Shown here: positions 32,490 through 41,196 of the stretch, one piece after another
How positions within the stretch are numbered: the stretch's first letter is position 1
Layout: every line of letters starts with the position of its first letter
From: Candidatus Leptovillus affinis
GTDB taxonomy: Bacteria; Chloroflexota; Anaerolineae; Promineifilales; Promineifilaceae
NCBI GenBank assembly: GCA_016705235.1
Contig: JADIYP010000001.1
Location: 310,001 to 374,000, forward strand
DNA: 64,000 bases
Direction of reading: 5' to 3'
Notes under the pieces: generated by a model
Told to the model about the DNA's origin: nothing
Database searches by the model: none
What the model saw: only the letters and a program-made list of their open reading frames with translations
Made by a program: the position numbers and the translations under genes

Positions 32490-34187
32490 CTAAGGCCGCC
32501 AAAAGGCCGGGTCGACGGCCTGCACGTAAAACACCACCCGGTCGCCATTGTCGGCTCCGCTGACGGCCGTGCCCTGAAACCGCCAGGCTGGCTGCCAAAC
32601 CGTGCCCAGAGCAGCCTCCGCGTCAGCGGTGGCATAGTAACCAAGCGCCACGTCGTCGATAACGATCTGGCTGTAGGACACGGCCGTTTCCCCCATCTGT
32701 TCTACCTGCGGCAGCACGGCCGTATCCATCATTTGCTGATCAATCCCCTCCCAATCCAACACCGGAAAAGCCAGCCCGGCATCGCGTACCGCCCAGGCGA
32801 CCACATTTACCGGCACACCTTCCGCCACGTCGATGGGCGTGTCCGGCAAAATGAACGTTTCCCCGCTTTGCGCGTCTTGCAGGCGCGCCTGCCCATCTAC
32901 CCGCTGGATCGTGCCGGTTTTGAAGAGCGGATTCAGCGCTGGCTGCGGTTCCCAACCGGCCACCGACAGAACATTAGCCGCGCTGTCCAGACTGCCCCAA
33001 ACATGGACCGTTTGCCCCACCTGCGCTGCCAGCGCGGCTAACGTCGCCTCATCTGCTTGCAGCGCGTAGCCAAGCACCTGAATGCGCGGCGGACCATTCC
33101 CATCTACCGGCGCAAAGGCTACCGGCCAGGCATACAGATGCACGTCTGGACCGGAAGGATGGGTGCGCGGCCAATATTGGAAACCAGTGGCCAATTCGGC
33201 GGGCGCGACGGCCGTCTGCGGTGCAATCTCAGCCACAATATCGGCCGTAATCCCGGCCTGAAGCTGCTGCCAGGCCGCTTCCGCGCTCACCAGCGGATAC
33301 TCGCCCAACACAGTTTGCTCCCCAACAACCTGATAATTGACAAACGCGATCTCACCATCGCTGTTGACGCCCACGCTGATGTCTGGTTGGGCCAAGGCAC
33401 GGCCGTCTATCAACCGCAGCACAAACACTTCCTGCCCCCATCCGGGCTGGAGCGCATAAGGAAAGTCCAGCAAGCCGCGTGTTTGTAAAAACGCTTCGGC
33501 CAGCGGCGCCGCCTGGGCAAACTCCAGCGGGGTCGTGTAATCGAACGACACGCCCCCGTCGGTGTAATAGGCGACCCCCTCGCTGACGTTCAGCGTGCGC
33601 GGCCCGTCGAATGCGTAGAATGTCTGGCGCAGTTCTGGCGGCGGGGCCGCATCGGCCGGCAAATTGGCCGACGACTGGATGATGTCCGGGTAAATTTCTG
33701 TGTAGATGGGGCCATTAAAGCCAAAACGAAGCGCCAACTGCTGCGCTTGCTCAACAGTAAGCGGCGGCGTTGGCGCACGCAGGACAACGGCCGTTGCCGG
33801 TTCCGCTGGCAGCGCGGCGTTTAGCGTGAAAACAGCAGCGGCAAATGCGCCCGGCGCATCTTCGGCGATGGTCAGGGCGGCGGGCGGCGCGTTGAGTCCG
33901 GCGGCCTGATTGGTGTTGGCGGCGCTGCCGGAAAAGCGCGGCAGCAACGGCCGTTCCGCCGGCGACGGCGCGTCGGCGCCTGGCGTGACTGTTTCAGCGA
34001 TGGGCTGGGCAGGCTGCTCAGATGAATCGGTCGGCGCAGCTTGCGGGGGAACGGCCGTTTCGATGACCGCCACCGCTGCCTGGGTGGGTAACGGATTGGC
34101 CGGAGAAACGGCCGTCTGCCCGCCACAACCGATCAACAACCAGACGCCCAGTAACAATACCGTCAGCAAAAAAGTTCGTTGGTTCAT
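32490..34187 (-). CDS. Large secreted lipoprotein, function unknown
   Basis: 565 residues. Signal peptide with lipobox L-I-G-C, a 75-residue Ala/Pro/Thr-rich spacer, then a soluble region with alternating beta strands and many Ala/Gln. I recognise no catalytic motif; the repeated pattern of a strand, then V-G-V-N-S-D-G-E-I-A-F-V-N-Y, is reminiscent of PepSY-like or other beta-rich export domains, but weakly. The start has AGAGAGG. It stands alone, convergent with the CBS gene. The open frame and codon use are solid; the function is not assignable. Confidence 0.75.
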   Translation of the reverse strand: MNQRTFLLTVLLLGVWLLIGCGGQTAVSPANPLPTQAAVAVIETAVPPQAAPTDSSEQPAQPIAETVTPGADAPSPAERPLLPRFSGSAANTNQAAGLNAPPAALTIAEDAPGAFAAAVFTLNAALPAEPATAVVLRAPTPPLTVEQAQQLALRFGFNGPIYTEIYPDIIQSSANLPADAAPPPELRQTFYAFDGPRTLNVSEGVAYYTDGGVSFDYTTPLEFAQAAPLAEAFLQTRGLLDFPYALQPGWGQEVFVLRLIDGRALAQPDISVGVNSDGEIAFVNYQVVGEQTVLGEYPLVSAEAAWQQLQAGITADIVAEIAPQTAVAPAELATGFQYWPRTHPSGPDVHLYAWPVAFAPVDGNGPPRIQVLGYALQADEATLAALAAQVGQTVHVWGSLDSAANVLSVAGWEPQPALNPLFKTGTIQRVDGQARLQDAQSGETFILPDTPIDVAEGVPVNVVAWAVRDAGLAFPVLDWEGIDQQMMDTAVLPQVEQMGETAVSYSQIVIDDVALGYYATADAEAALGTVWQPAWRFQGTAVSGADNGDRVVFYVQAVDPAFWRP

Positions 34188-34289
34188 AAAACACCTCTCT
34201 GCGATCAGTTATAACAGCGATTAAATGATTTGCCCGTAGAATTGCCCATCGTCCGGCAATCCGGCACAATACAAAGCTTGCGACTAGCC

Positions 34290-34431
34290 AGACCCCAAGG
34301 GTTTGTGCCTGAGACTTTAGATTATTTGGGTAGCAAACCCTTGGGGTCTTGCCTGAGAGATGCGACTATACAGACCCCAAGGGTTTGCTCCCGAGACTTT
34401 AGAGTATGTGGGTCTCAAACCCTTGGGGTCT
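34290..34431. repeat. Duplicated AGACCCCAAGGGTTTG hairpins
   Basis: Two inverted repeats, 34290-34349 and 34372-34431, each with AGACCCCAAGGGTTTG and its exact complement separated by 28 bp. The two hairpins are themselves direct repeats offset by 82 bp, including CGACTA and GAGACTTTAGA in the flanks and loops. They occupy most of the 299-bp gap 34188-34486 and may act as bidirectional terminators. Confidence 0.82.
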
Positions 34432-34486
34432 TGCCTGAAAAACCTGACCAACTACCAAAACTTTAACTCATTTTAGGAGATGATAG

Positions 34487-35056
34487 ATGGATGTAACGGC
34501 CGTACTCAACACCCTGCTTCACGGCAACCAACTCAAACGCACTGCCCGCACCGGCTGGGCGCAGCGCGGCGTGCCCAACGCGGAAAACGTGGCCGCCCAC
34601 AGCTTTGGCGTCGTATTTGTCGCCCTGGTGCTGGCTCCGCTCGTCGAGGAACCCATCGACCTGGGTAAAACGCTGGCCATGGCCGCCCTGCACGATTTAC
34701 CCGAAGCGCTGACCACCGACATTCCCACGCCTGCCTGGCAATACCTGCCGCCAGACATCAAAACCAGCGTCGAGCGCCAGGCCATGCAGGTGATGCTGCC
34801 CCAGGCGGATTTTACCGCGCCCCTGCTGACCTGGTGGGAAGAACTACACGCCGCCGCCACCCCGGAAGCTCATCTGGTCCATGACGCCGACAAGCTGGAC
34901 ATGTTTTTGCAAGCTGTGATGTATGAAGAACAGACCGGCAATCGCCAATTGGCCGAATTTTGGCATACGCCGCACATTTTCCACTACCCGCAGTCTCAGG
35001 CTATTTACGCTGCGCTGCGCCAACGCCGCGCCGGAGACCCAACGCTTAACAGTTGA
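34487..35056 (+). CDS. HD-domain hydrolase, YfbR-like 5'-nucleotidase family
   Basis: 189 residues. The metal-binding HD residues are H in E-N-V-A-A-H-S-F, the H-D pair in A-A-L-H-D-L-P-E-A and the distal D in V-H-D-A-D-K-L-D, matching the YfbR/HDDC2 group that dephosphorylates deoxynucleoside monophosphates. The R-T-G-W near residue 21 is the usual substrate-side motif. AGGAGA precedes the ATG. It overlaps the frame of the next gene only if the DUF192 gene starts at its first possible ATG. Confidence 0.88.
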   Translation: MDVTAVLNTLLHGNQLKRTARTGWAQRGVPNAENVAAHSFGVVFVALVLAPLVEEPIDLGKTLAMAALHDLPEALTTDIPTPAWQYLPPDIKTSVERQAMQVMLPQADFTAPLLTWWEELHAAATPEAHLVHDADKLDMFLQAVMYEEQTGNRQLAEFWHTPHIFHYPQSQAIYAALRQRRAGDPTLNS

Positions 35057-35121
35057 TGGGCAATTGGGCATTACAACCGGCCCCGTTTGCCCGGTTTTCA
35101 GGATTGTCTATACTTCCCGAC

Positions 35122-35499
35122 ATGGTTACCTACCGTCAACTGAAGCAGGTGGAAAACGGCCGTATCCTGCCCACACGCCTCAAATGGTGCGATTCCTTTG
35201 GCAGCAAACTGCGCGGCTTCACCTTCCGCCGCACCCTGTCGCCCACCGATGGCCTGGTTTTGGTAGAAAAGAGCGATACCCGCGTCAATACCGCCATCCA
35301 CATGTTTTTCGTCTTTTTCGATTTGGGCGTCATCTGGGTGAATGATGCGGGCGAAGTGGTGGACCTGGTGGTTGCACGGCCGTGGCGGCCGTCATACGTG
35401 CCCCAGGCACCGGCGCGCTACGTCATCGAACTGCATCCCAGCCTGCTGGCGCAGGTGAAGATAGGCGACCATCTACAATTTTTAGAGAAGGAAGTGTAA
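35122..35499 (+). CDS. DUF192 family protein
   Basis: 125 residues from the ATG at 35122; an in-frame ATG at 35053 would add 23 residues with no family match and overlap the HD gene. DUF192 features: L-R-G-F-T-F-R after a short lead, then H-M-F-F-V-F-F-D-L-G-V-I-W-V and V-I-E-L-H-P. There is no signal peptide with this start, unlike many secreted members. Function unknown. It ends three bases before the LysM-M23 peptidase start, so the two are probably co-translated. Confidence 0.85.
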   Translation: MVTYRQLKQVENGRILPTRLKWCDSFGSKLRGFTFRRTLSPTDGLVLVEKSDTRVNTAIHMFFVFFDLGVIWVNDAGEVVDLVVARPWRPSYVPQAPARYVIELHPSLLAQVKIGDHLQFLEKEV

Positions 35500-35502
35500 C
35501 GA

Positions 35503-36924
35503 TTGCCACACGCAAGTCGTAGAAAATTCGTTGCCAGCCTGCTGCTGGCGCTGCTTCTATTAGGCGGAGTGCTGCCGCTGGCGCTTTTTGCGCAGGACAA
35601 CACACCGGCCGTCCCGACAATCCCATTTGTCCACCGCGTGCAAGAAGGCGAAAACCTGACGGTCATCGCCACTACCTACGGCATCAGCGTGGCCGAACTG
35701 CTGGCGGCCAACGGCCTGGGCGAAGACGCGCTGCTGGCCATTGGTCAGCCGCTCATCATTCCTGGCCGTGAAGGCACGGCCGTAGAAACCATCTACACCG
35801 CGCAATTGGGCGATTCTCTGGTCGGCATTGCCGCCAGCTTCAACACCACCCTGCCAGAATTAGCCCACGCCAACCGCCTCATCAATCCCCGGCAGGAACT
35901 GCTGGTAGGGCAGACCATTTCCATCACCAGCGGCACCGGATCGGAAGCGCCGCTGCCGCAGACCGGCGCGCCTTACGTTGTCGCCCCTGGCGAAACGTTG
36001 GTTATGATCGCCGCCCGCACGCTGACGACGGTGGATGATCTGCTGGCGGCGAACGGGCTGGACACGGCCGTTGTCTTTCCTGGGCAGCGGCTGCGTATTC
36101 CCGGCGACCAACCCTACCGCGATTTGCCGGGCACGTGGGTAGATGTGCGGTTACGGCCGTCTGGCTTGCGCCAGGGATTTACTGCCTCCGTTTATGTCGA
36201 AAACCTGCTGGATGGCCTGCCTACCGGCCAACTGGCCGGTCATTCGCTGCACTTCACCCCCTCTGGCAGCGGCTACGTCGCTCTGGTTGGCCTGGATGCG
36301 TTCACCGAGCCGGGACAATACGAGCTAGAACTAAGCGGATCTGGCAGCCAGCCCTGGGCGCCATTTTACCAGAGCGTCACTCTGGCCTCGGCCGGTTATG
36401 GCACGCAGTACATCACCATCCCCGAAGAATTAAGCGCCCTGCTCGACCCAGCCATCCGCCAAAACGAAGACATCTTTTTAGACAGCATATACACGCGCTT
36501 TAGCGATCAGCAGCTTTGGGATGGCTTGTTTCAGGCTCCGGTAACAACCACCATTGTAACTGCGTCGTATGGCGACGGCCGTTCCTACAACGACGGCCCC
36601 ATCGATCTTTTCCACACCGGCGTCGATTTTGCCGGTGGCATTGGCACGCCCATCCTGGCGCCGGCCAATGGCGTGGTGGTATTCAGCGAACCGCTGGAAC
36701 TGCGCGGCAACACCGTCATCCTCGATCACGGCCTGGGCGTCATGACCGCCTACTTCCACCTCTCCGAGATTCTGGTCGCCGTCGGCGACACCGTCACCGC
36801 CGGACAGTCGATTGGTCTGGGCGGGAACACAGGGCTGTCGAATGGACCACATCTGCACTGGGATTTGCGCGTCAACGGCGTCGCGGTGGATGGCATGCAG
36901 TGGACCACAACCTCTTTTCCCTAA
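35503..36924 (+). CDS. LysM-containing M23 family murein peptidase
   Basis: 473 residues from a TTG start with GGAAG upstream. Signal peptide (residues 8-30), three LysM modules (about 43-90, 95-140, 157-200), a beta-rich middle region, and a C-terminal peptidase M23 domain with zinc ligands H-T-G-V-D (near 375) and H-L-H-W, plus the intermediate A-Y-F-H. LytM-type enzymes cut peptide cross-links in peptidoglycan or activate amidases; both catalytic zinc motifs are intact here, so activity is expected. It is exported to the wall, where the LysM modules bind glycan. Confidence 0.93.
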   Translation: MPHASRRKFVASLLLALLLLGGVLPLALFAQDNTPAVPTIPFVHRVQEGENLTVIATTYGISVAELLAANGLGEDALLAIGQPLIIPGREGTAVETIYTAQLGDSLVGIAASFNTTLPELAHANRLINPRQELLVGQTISITSGTGSEAPLPQTGAPYVVAPGETLVMIAARTLTTVDDLLAANGLDTAVVFPGQRLRIPGDQPYRDLPGTWVDVRLRPSGLRQGFTASVYVENLLDGLPTGQLAGHSLHFTPSGSGYVALVGLDAFTEPGQYELELSGSGSQPWAPFYQSVTLASAGYGTQYITIPEELSALLDPAIRQNEDIFLDSIYTRFSDQQLWDGLFQAPVTTTIVTASYGDGRSYNDGPIDLFHTGVDFAGGIGTPILAPANGVVVFSEPLELRGNTVILDHGLGVMTAYFHLSEILVAVGDTVTAGQSIGLGGNTGLSNGPHLHWDLRVNGVAVDGMQWTTTSFP

Positions 36925-37241
36925 CGGGCCTGCATTTGAAGACCGGCAGCGATAAAAAACCGTTGCGTCAACGCCCCAAAACAGACGAATAGCCGGCAAC
37001 TTGTAATGGTCAAGCCTATGTTACAATCGCTGTCACGCCAACGAGTCTTTTTTAAGGAAGCATCTCCTGGCGCTGGTAGATGGGGATTCTTCGCCCCGAA
37101 GATTCCTCTCCAAATGAGTTCAGCCAATTCCTGGCTACCCCGCAAACAGCCGAAAACTGCCAAACTGGCAACTACAGCCTAGAATTGGTATAATTTTCCT
37201 ATCTTGGAGAACAAATTTTCCCCTTGCGACAGGAGTTTGAT
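36925..37241. other. Intergenic region before the unknown four-gene group
   Basis: 317 bp without a gene. It contains a GATTCTTCGCCCCGAAGATTC palindrome near 37085-37105, related to the GAAGAATCCC fragment near 10320, and an AT-rich stretch (GGTATAATTTTCCT) around 37187 that offers a TATAAT -10 hexamer about 50 bp before the GTG start of the next gene; the -35 is not convincing. Confidence 0.5.
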
Positions 37242-38825
37242 GTGATACAACCCCAAACACAACATCCGGACTACTGGGGGTCCGCTTTCACTTTGACTGA
37301 ATCTGACGTCGAGCAAATCTACAACCATTTTTTGGAGGTAGAAAAGCCGCAAACGGCCGTGCAGATTACCCGCATCATCATTGCCCATCGAGTAGCCGAG
37401 GAACAAAATCGCATTGAACGTCTGATGGCCGACCGTCTGGTTTACCAACCGAAAGGCAGTTTTGCGGTTGACGACGAGCTGGTTTTCCCGGTTTTGAAGT
37501 TTGCCCACGGCAAGGTAACGGCCGTACGCCCCGGTTTTAATCCAAACTACGGCAAATTCAACGTCATTGCCGTCAACATGAAAGGCAAAACCCGCGAATT
37601 TGCCGCCGATCTGACCATCGACCATGCCCTGAATCTGGTAAATGGCGATCAAATCGACCTCATGGAACAAATCGACCTGGACGCTTTGCAAGCACAGGTA
37701 GGCAAACTGGTTGAAGACAAAGTCGCCGCAGTCCTCGGCGAACGCCCAGAGTTCGTTCGACTGGCCAACCAATGGTTTGTCAAAGCGCTCATGGCCGACA
37801 TCAACCTGGGACACCTGCACCTCTCCGAAGCCATTTTGGAAGTCAGCGAGGGCGGACCGCTGGGCACAGAAGAAATCTTGCCTCATCTAGACCTGGACCC
37901 GGCCATCGACATCGAAACACAAACCTTCTCGCTCAATTACGCCCTGCTAAACGACAAACGGTTCGACGAAGTTGCGCCCAAAGGTCAGGTAGCCTGGTTC
38001 CTCAAACGTCTGGAGCCAGATGGCGTCAAATCCGTGCCGGAACGCCTGATCAACAAGACGCCCTCCTATGACACCGCGCTGTTAAGCCCGCAACTGCTGC
38101 TGCTGGAACGCGAATTAGATGACGAATGGTCAAACATTCCGCCGCAGACCACAGCGCAGCCGGTTGTGTTTACCCTCATGTATCCCCATCGTTACGCCGG
38201 GACATTGCCGCTTAGTGCGCGGATACGGCCGTTATTCCCTGCCAGCAACTCCCCCCGCCAGCGCGTCCTCTTCATCGACGACGAAACCAACGAAGAAATC
38301 GTCGGTTGGGTCGTGCAAGAACACCGCTACATTTATGGCCTCGGCAGTTGGTACGAAAACAACGAAATCCCCATTGGCGGCTTTGTCCACCTTGCCCCAG
38401 GTCCCAAACCTGGCGTTATCATGATAGGTTTCGACCGCCGCCGCGCCCAGCGCGAATGGGTGCGCCTGGCGACGGCCGCCGACAACCGCATCAAATTCGA
38501 ACTCATGCGCCGCGCCGTCAGCTGCGGCTACGATGATCTGCTCATTGTCGGCACCGATGTCGTCGCCGCCATCGACGCCCTGTGGCGGCGCGCCGAAGCC
38601 AACCAACGGTCAGTCGCTTCGCTGCTGGGAGAAATTTTCCCAGAACTGGCCAACCTGAACCCGCAAAACACCGTCCACGCCAAAACTATTTACAGCGCCA
38701 TCAACATGCTGCGCCGCCTGCCCCCAGGCCCCATTTTCGCCGAGTTAGTGCGCCACCCCGCCTTCCAGGCGGTTGGCGACCATTACTGGCGATTCGACAG
38801 CAGCCGCTGGCAAGGCAGCAATTAA
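37242..38825 (+). CDS. Unrecognised 527-residue protein, possibly winged-helix containing
   Basis: Start set at GTG 37242 behind AGGAG (a TTG at 37224 lies upstream of that site). No signal peptide or membrane span. Residues about 15-65 look like a winged helix (V-E-Q-I-Y-N-H-F-L, then A-V-Q-I-T-R-I-I-I-A-H-R) followed by a G-x-F wing and beta strands. A long helical middle follows, then a beta region from about 355 (V-L-F-I-D-D-E-T-N-E-E-I-V-G-W) and a second helix-turn-helix-like C-terminus (A-K-T-I-Y-S-A-I-N-M-L-R-R-L). The architecture hints at nucleic acid binding; I do not know the family. Followed by the 149-residue gene after 26 bp. Confidence 0.7.
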   Translation: MIQPQTQHPDYWGSAFTLTESDVEQIYNHFLEVEKPQTAVQITRIIIAHRVAEEQNRIERLMADRLVYQPKGSFAVDDELVFPVLKFAHGKVTAVRPGFNPNYGKFNVIAVNMKGKTREFAADLTIDHALNLVNGDQIDLMEQIDLDALQAQVGKLVEDKVAAVLGERPEFVRLANQWFVKALMADINLGHLHLSEAILEVSEGGPLGTEEILPHLDLDPAIDIETQTFSLNYALLNDKRFDEVAPKGQVAWFLKRLEPDGVKSVPERLINKTPSYDTALLSPQLLLLERELDDEWSNIPPQTTAQPVVFTLMYPHRYAGTLPLSARIRPLFPASNSPRQRVLFIDDETNEEIVGWVVQEHRYIYGLGSWYENNEIPIGGFVHLAPGPKPGVIMIGFDRRRAQREWVRLATAADNRIKFELMRRAVSCGYDDLLIVGTDVVAAIDALWRRAEANQRSVASLLGEIFPELANLNPQNTVHAKTIYSAINMLRRLPPGPIFAELVRHPAFQAVGDHYWRFDSSRWQGSN

Positions 38826-38851
38826 CCTAGAGAGTACAAAGAGGAGTTATC

Positions 38852-39301
38852 TTGTCCAGTAATCCACGTCCACAATTCAAATCCCACTCGTTAAAACGAG
38901 TTTCAGCCGATACCAGGTTTTACGTGGACTATTCATGGTGGGATGAGTCTAACCTGGATCTCAAAACCTATCTGTTCAACCGGTTAAACATCGGCGCCGA
39001 TGTTGAAATGGATGCCGGAGTGGACGAAGTTGATTTGGTTGACGCCAATACGGGCGAAGTTCGCCGGGTTGATGGCTTCCAATACATGATTCAATCATAC
39101 TTCAACCAACTGCCGGATGATTTTATGGCGCGGACGTCGTTGGTGGATGCCGCTTTTTGTGTTTTGCTGGCAAACGGCAACCAGCCATTAACCGGGCGCG
39201 AGTTGGCGGAACGGCTGGAACGCCCTATCGACGTTGTCATTCGCACGCTTGGCGGAGCGCGCATCTACCAGGGCATTCGCCCGATGCTTGATGACGATTA
39301 A
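38852..39301 (+). CDS. Unrecognised 149-residue protein with C-terminal helix-turn-helix-like end
   Basis: TTG start with AGAGGAG upstream. The basic N-terminus (R-P-Q-F-K-S-H-S-L-K-R-V-S) leads to an acidic middle (D-V-E-M-D-A-G-V-D-E-V-D-L-V-D) and a C-terminal segment, P-L-T-G-R-E-L-A-E-R-L-E-R-P-I-D-V-V-I-R-T-L-G, that reads as a winged helix. Second gene of the unknown group; five bases separate its stop from the beta-grasp gene. No homologue recognised. Confidence 0.65.
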   Translation: MSSNPRPQFKSHSLKRVSADTRFYVDYSWWDESNLDLKTYLFNRLNIGADVEMDAGVDEVDLVDANTGEVRRVDGFQYMIQSYFNQLPDDFMARTSLVDAAFCVLLANGNQPLTGRELAERLERPIDVVIRTLGGARIYQGIRPMLDDD

Positions 39302-39306
39302 CCGCT

Positions 39307-39567
39307 TTGGAAATTGAAATCCGGCTTTACGGTATGTTGCAACCATACAAACCGACTATGGCGGGTGGTGCTCCACACCACCCGTTTTCTTTTGCCGTGG
39401 AAACCGGCGATACAGTCGCCTCGGTGGCGGCCCGGTTGGGGATTCCGGAAGGTTTGTTAACGGCCGTATCCCTCAACAATACGGCCGTTCCCCTCAACAC
39501 CCCCCTCCACGCCGGCGACCAACTCACCCTTTTCCCGCCCGCCACCGGCGGCGCACCCACGAGGTAG
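39307..39567 (+). CDS. ThiS/MoaD-like beta-grasp (ubiquitin-fold) protein
   Basis: 86 residues from TTG 39307; an internal ATG would remove the first beta strand (E-I-E-I-R-L-Y-G-M-L), so the TTG is preferred. Strand order and motifs fit ThiS/MoaD: G-D-T-V-A-S-V-A-A-R-L-G-I-P, then V-x-L-N-N-T-A-V-P-L-x-T-P-L-x-A-G-D-Q-L-T-L-F-P-P. The C-terminus is A-T-G-G followed by A-P-T-R, so the usual free Gly-Gly end is covered by four residues. Such proteins carry sulfur as thiocarboxylates or, when conjugated, act as protein modifiers. No E1-like, JAB or sulfurtransferase gene is adjacent. Confidence 0.78.
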   Translation: MEIEIRLYGMLQPYKPTMAGGAPHHPFSFAVETGDTVASVAARLGIPEGLLTAVSLNNTAVPLNTPLHAGDQLTLFPPATGGAPTR

Positions 39568-39571
39568 CCCT

Positions 39572-40030
39572 ATGCAAGTATTCATCGCCGGCATTATGCA
39601 AGGCACACGTCTGGACAACCAGATAGACAGCCAATCTTACCGCGCCCAAATCTCCGATGCGCTGCGCGCCTACATTCCCGACATCTCCATTTTTGACCCC
39701 TATGCCCTGAATCCCAACAGCGTCAATTACGACGAAGATACTGCGCGCCATACATTCCTTTCCATGACCCGTCAGGCCGCCAAAGTGGACCTGATGATCG
39801 CTTATTTGCCCCGCCCCAGCATGGGCACGGCCATGGAAATGTGGGAAGCCTTTAACGCAGGCATTTACATCATCGCCATTACGCCCATGATGCATCATTG
39901 GGCCGTGCGCTTCACGGCCAACGAGATCGTGCCGGATCTGGAAACGCTGTTGGCGGACATTGCAAACGGCCGTATCACCCAACTTCTGCAACAACGCAAA
40001 CTGGTTGACGCGCCTCCTGTTGCCGATTAG
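39572..40030 (+). CDS. Nucleoside 2-deoxyribosyltransferase-like protein
   Basis: 152 residues with a Rossmann-like start, V-F-I-A-G-I-M-Q-G, and the family motif in A-Y-L-P-R-P-S-M-G-T-A-M-E-M-W-E-A, where a Glu near residue 90 would be the nucleophile. Members cut or exchange the glycosidic bond of (deoxy)nucleosides or nucleotides; others have been re-used in signalling and modification pathways. Starts four bases after the beta-grasp gene with GAGG upstream, last gene of the four-gene group, and stops 20 bp before tRNA-Arg. Confidence 0.8.
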   Translation: MQVFIAGIMQGTRLDNQIDSQSYRAQISDALRAYIPDISIFDPYALNPNSVNYDEDTARHTFLSMTRQAAKVDLMIAYLPRPSMGTAMEMWEAFNAGIYIIAITPMMHHWAVRFTANEIVPDLETLLADIANGRITQLLQQRKLVDAPPVAD

Positions 40031-40050
40031 AATTGCGTTTGCCTTCACTG

Positions 40051-40123
40051 GCCCCAGTAGCTCAACGGACAGAGCGCCGGACTTCTAATCCGTAGGTTGG
40101 GGGTTCGATTCCCTCCTGGGGTG
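40051..40123 (+). tRNA. tRNA-Arg (anticodon UCU)
   Basis: A full cloverleaf can be drawn: acceptor GCCCCAG / CTGGGGT (last pair G-U), D arm GCTC/GAGC, anticodon loop CTTCTAA with TCT at 40084-40086, T arm with the TTCGATT loop, discriminator G at 40123. The outermost anticodon-stem pair (40077/40093) is a C-T mismatch. CCA is not encoded (CCT follows). An intrinsic terminator begins 12 bp downstream. Confidence 0.95.
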
Positions 40124-40134
40124 CCTGCTAAAGC

Positions 40135-40181
40135 AAAGACGAAGGACCGATGATTGACACATCAGGTCCTTCGTCTTTTTT
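40135..40181 (+). terminator. Intrinsic terminator after tRNA-Arg
   Basis: Perfect 14-bp stem AAAGACGAAGGACC / GGTCCTTCGTCTTT with an additional GATG/CATC pairing inside the loop and a run of T residues at the end. It closes the tRNA transcript 15 bp before the SDR gene. Confidence 0.92.
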
Positions 40182-40196
40182 CTAACTCGGAGAAGT

Positions 40197-41180
40197 ATGC
40201 ACATGATCCTCGTCACCGGAGCCACCGGCTTTTTAGGCCACCATCTCATCCCCCAACTACGCGCCGCAGGGTATCCGGTGAAAGCGCTCGTGCGCCCCAG
40301 CAGCGACACCCGCTTCTTGCAAGAACTTGGCGTTTCCCTGGCGTATACCGACGACATCAGCGACCCGGCCGCCGCGCTGGCCGCCTGCCAGGGCTGTGAT
40401 CAGGTGATTCACGCCGCCGGGCAGTTCCGCTTTTGGGGCGATTCGCTCTCTTTCTGGCGCACCAATGTTGGCGGCACAAATGCGCTGCTGCAAGCCGCCA
40501 CGGCCGTTTCCGTTCAGCGCTTCATCCACATCTCCACGGCCGTCGTCGTCGGCAAAACGCCAGAACAGGGCGTGCTAGATGAAACCGCCCGCTGCTACCC
40601 ACAAGAACCTTACCAGCGCACCAAATACGAAGCCGAACAATTGGCCCTTACCCACCACCGCGAAAACAACCTGCCGGTGATTGTGCTGCGGCCCGGCGCG
40701 TTTTATGGCCCATACGGCCGTTACGCCTTCAACCGCCTCTTTTTCGAGGAACCTCTGCGCGGCTGGCGCATCAAAGTCGATGGCGGCAAACGCATCACCT
40801 TCCCGGTTTACGTGCCCGATGTGGTGCAAGGCGTGATGCTGGCGCTGGAAAACGGCCGTGCCGGGGAAATTTACAACATTTGCAGCCAATCTCTCGATCA
40901 TAACTCGGTCAACAGCGTCGTCAGCGACCTGGCCGGCATTGGCCGCTGGCGCATCAACGTGCCCAAATGGCTGGTGCTGACATTGGCGCGATCCTGGACG
41001 GCCGTTTCCCGCCTCACCCGCCGCGAACCCTTCTACCCCATCAACATGGCCCCCTACGTCTTCCAAGATTGGCACGTCAGCACCGCCAAAGCCGAAAAAG
41101 AACTGGGATTCCGCCCCACGCCCTTCCGCATCGGCGCCCAAGAAACCTTGCACTGGTATCGCCAATCGGGTATTTTGTAA
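40197..41180 (+). CDS. NAD(P)-dependent SDR reductase/epimerase
   Basis: 327 residues of the extended short-chain dehydrogenase family: nucleotide-binding G-A-T-G-F-L-G at residues about 8-14, D-D-I-S-D near 54, and the active-site Y-x3-K in Y-Q-R-T-K (Tyr about 139). The second half matches dihydroflavonol-4-reductase/HpnA-like enzymes (R-P-G-A-F-Y-G-P). Substrate probably a sugar nucleotide, flavonoid-like or hopanoid intermediate; not decidable. GGAGAAGT precedes the ATG; a second ATG two codons on is possible. Confidence 0.88.
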   Translation: MHMILVTGATGFLGHHLIPQLRAAGYPVKALVRPSSDTRFLQELGVSLAYTDDISDPAAALAACQGCDQVIHAAGQFRFWGDSLSFWRTNVGGTNALLQAATAVSVQRFIHISTAVVVGKTPEQGVLDETARCYPQEPYQRTKYEAEQLALTHHRENNLPVIVLRPGAFYGPYGRYAFNRLFFEEPLRGWRIKVDGGKRITFPVYVPDVVQGVMLALENGRAGEIYNICSQSLDHNSVNSVVSDLAGIGRWRINVPKWLVLTLARSWTAVSRLTRREPFYPINMAPYVFQDWHVSTAKAEKELGFRPTPFRIGAQETLHWYRQSGIL

Positions 41181-41196
41181 ATAAACACAGCCGGCA

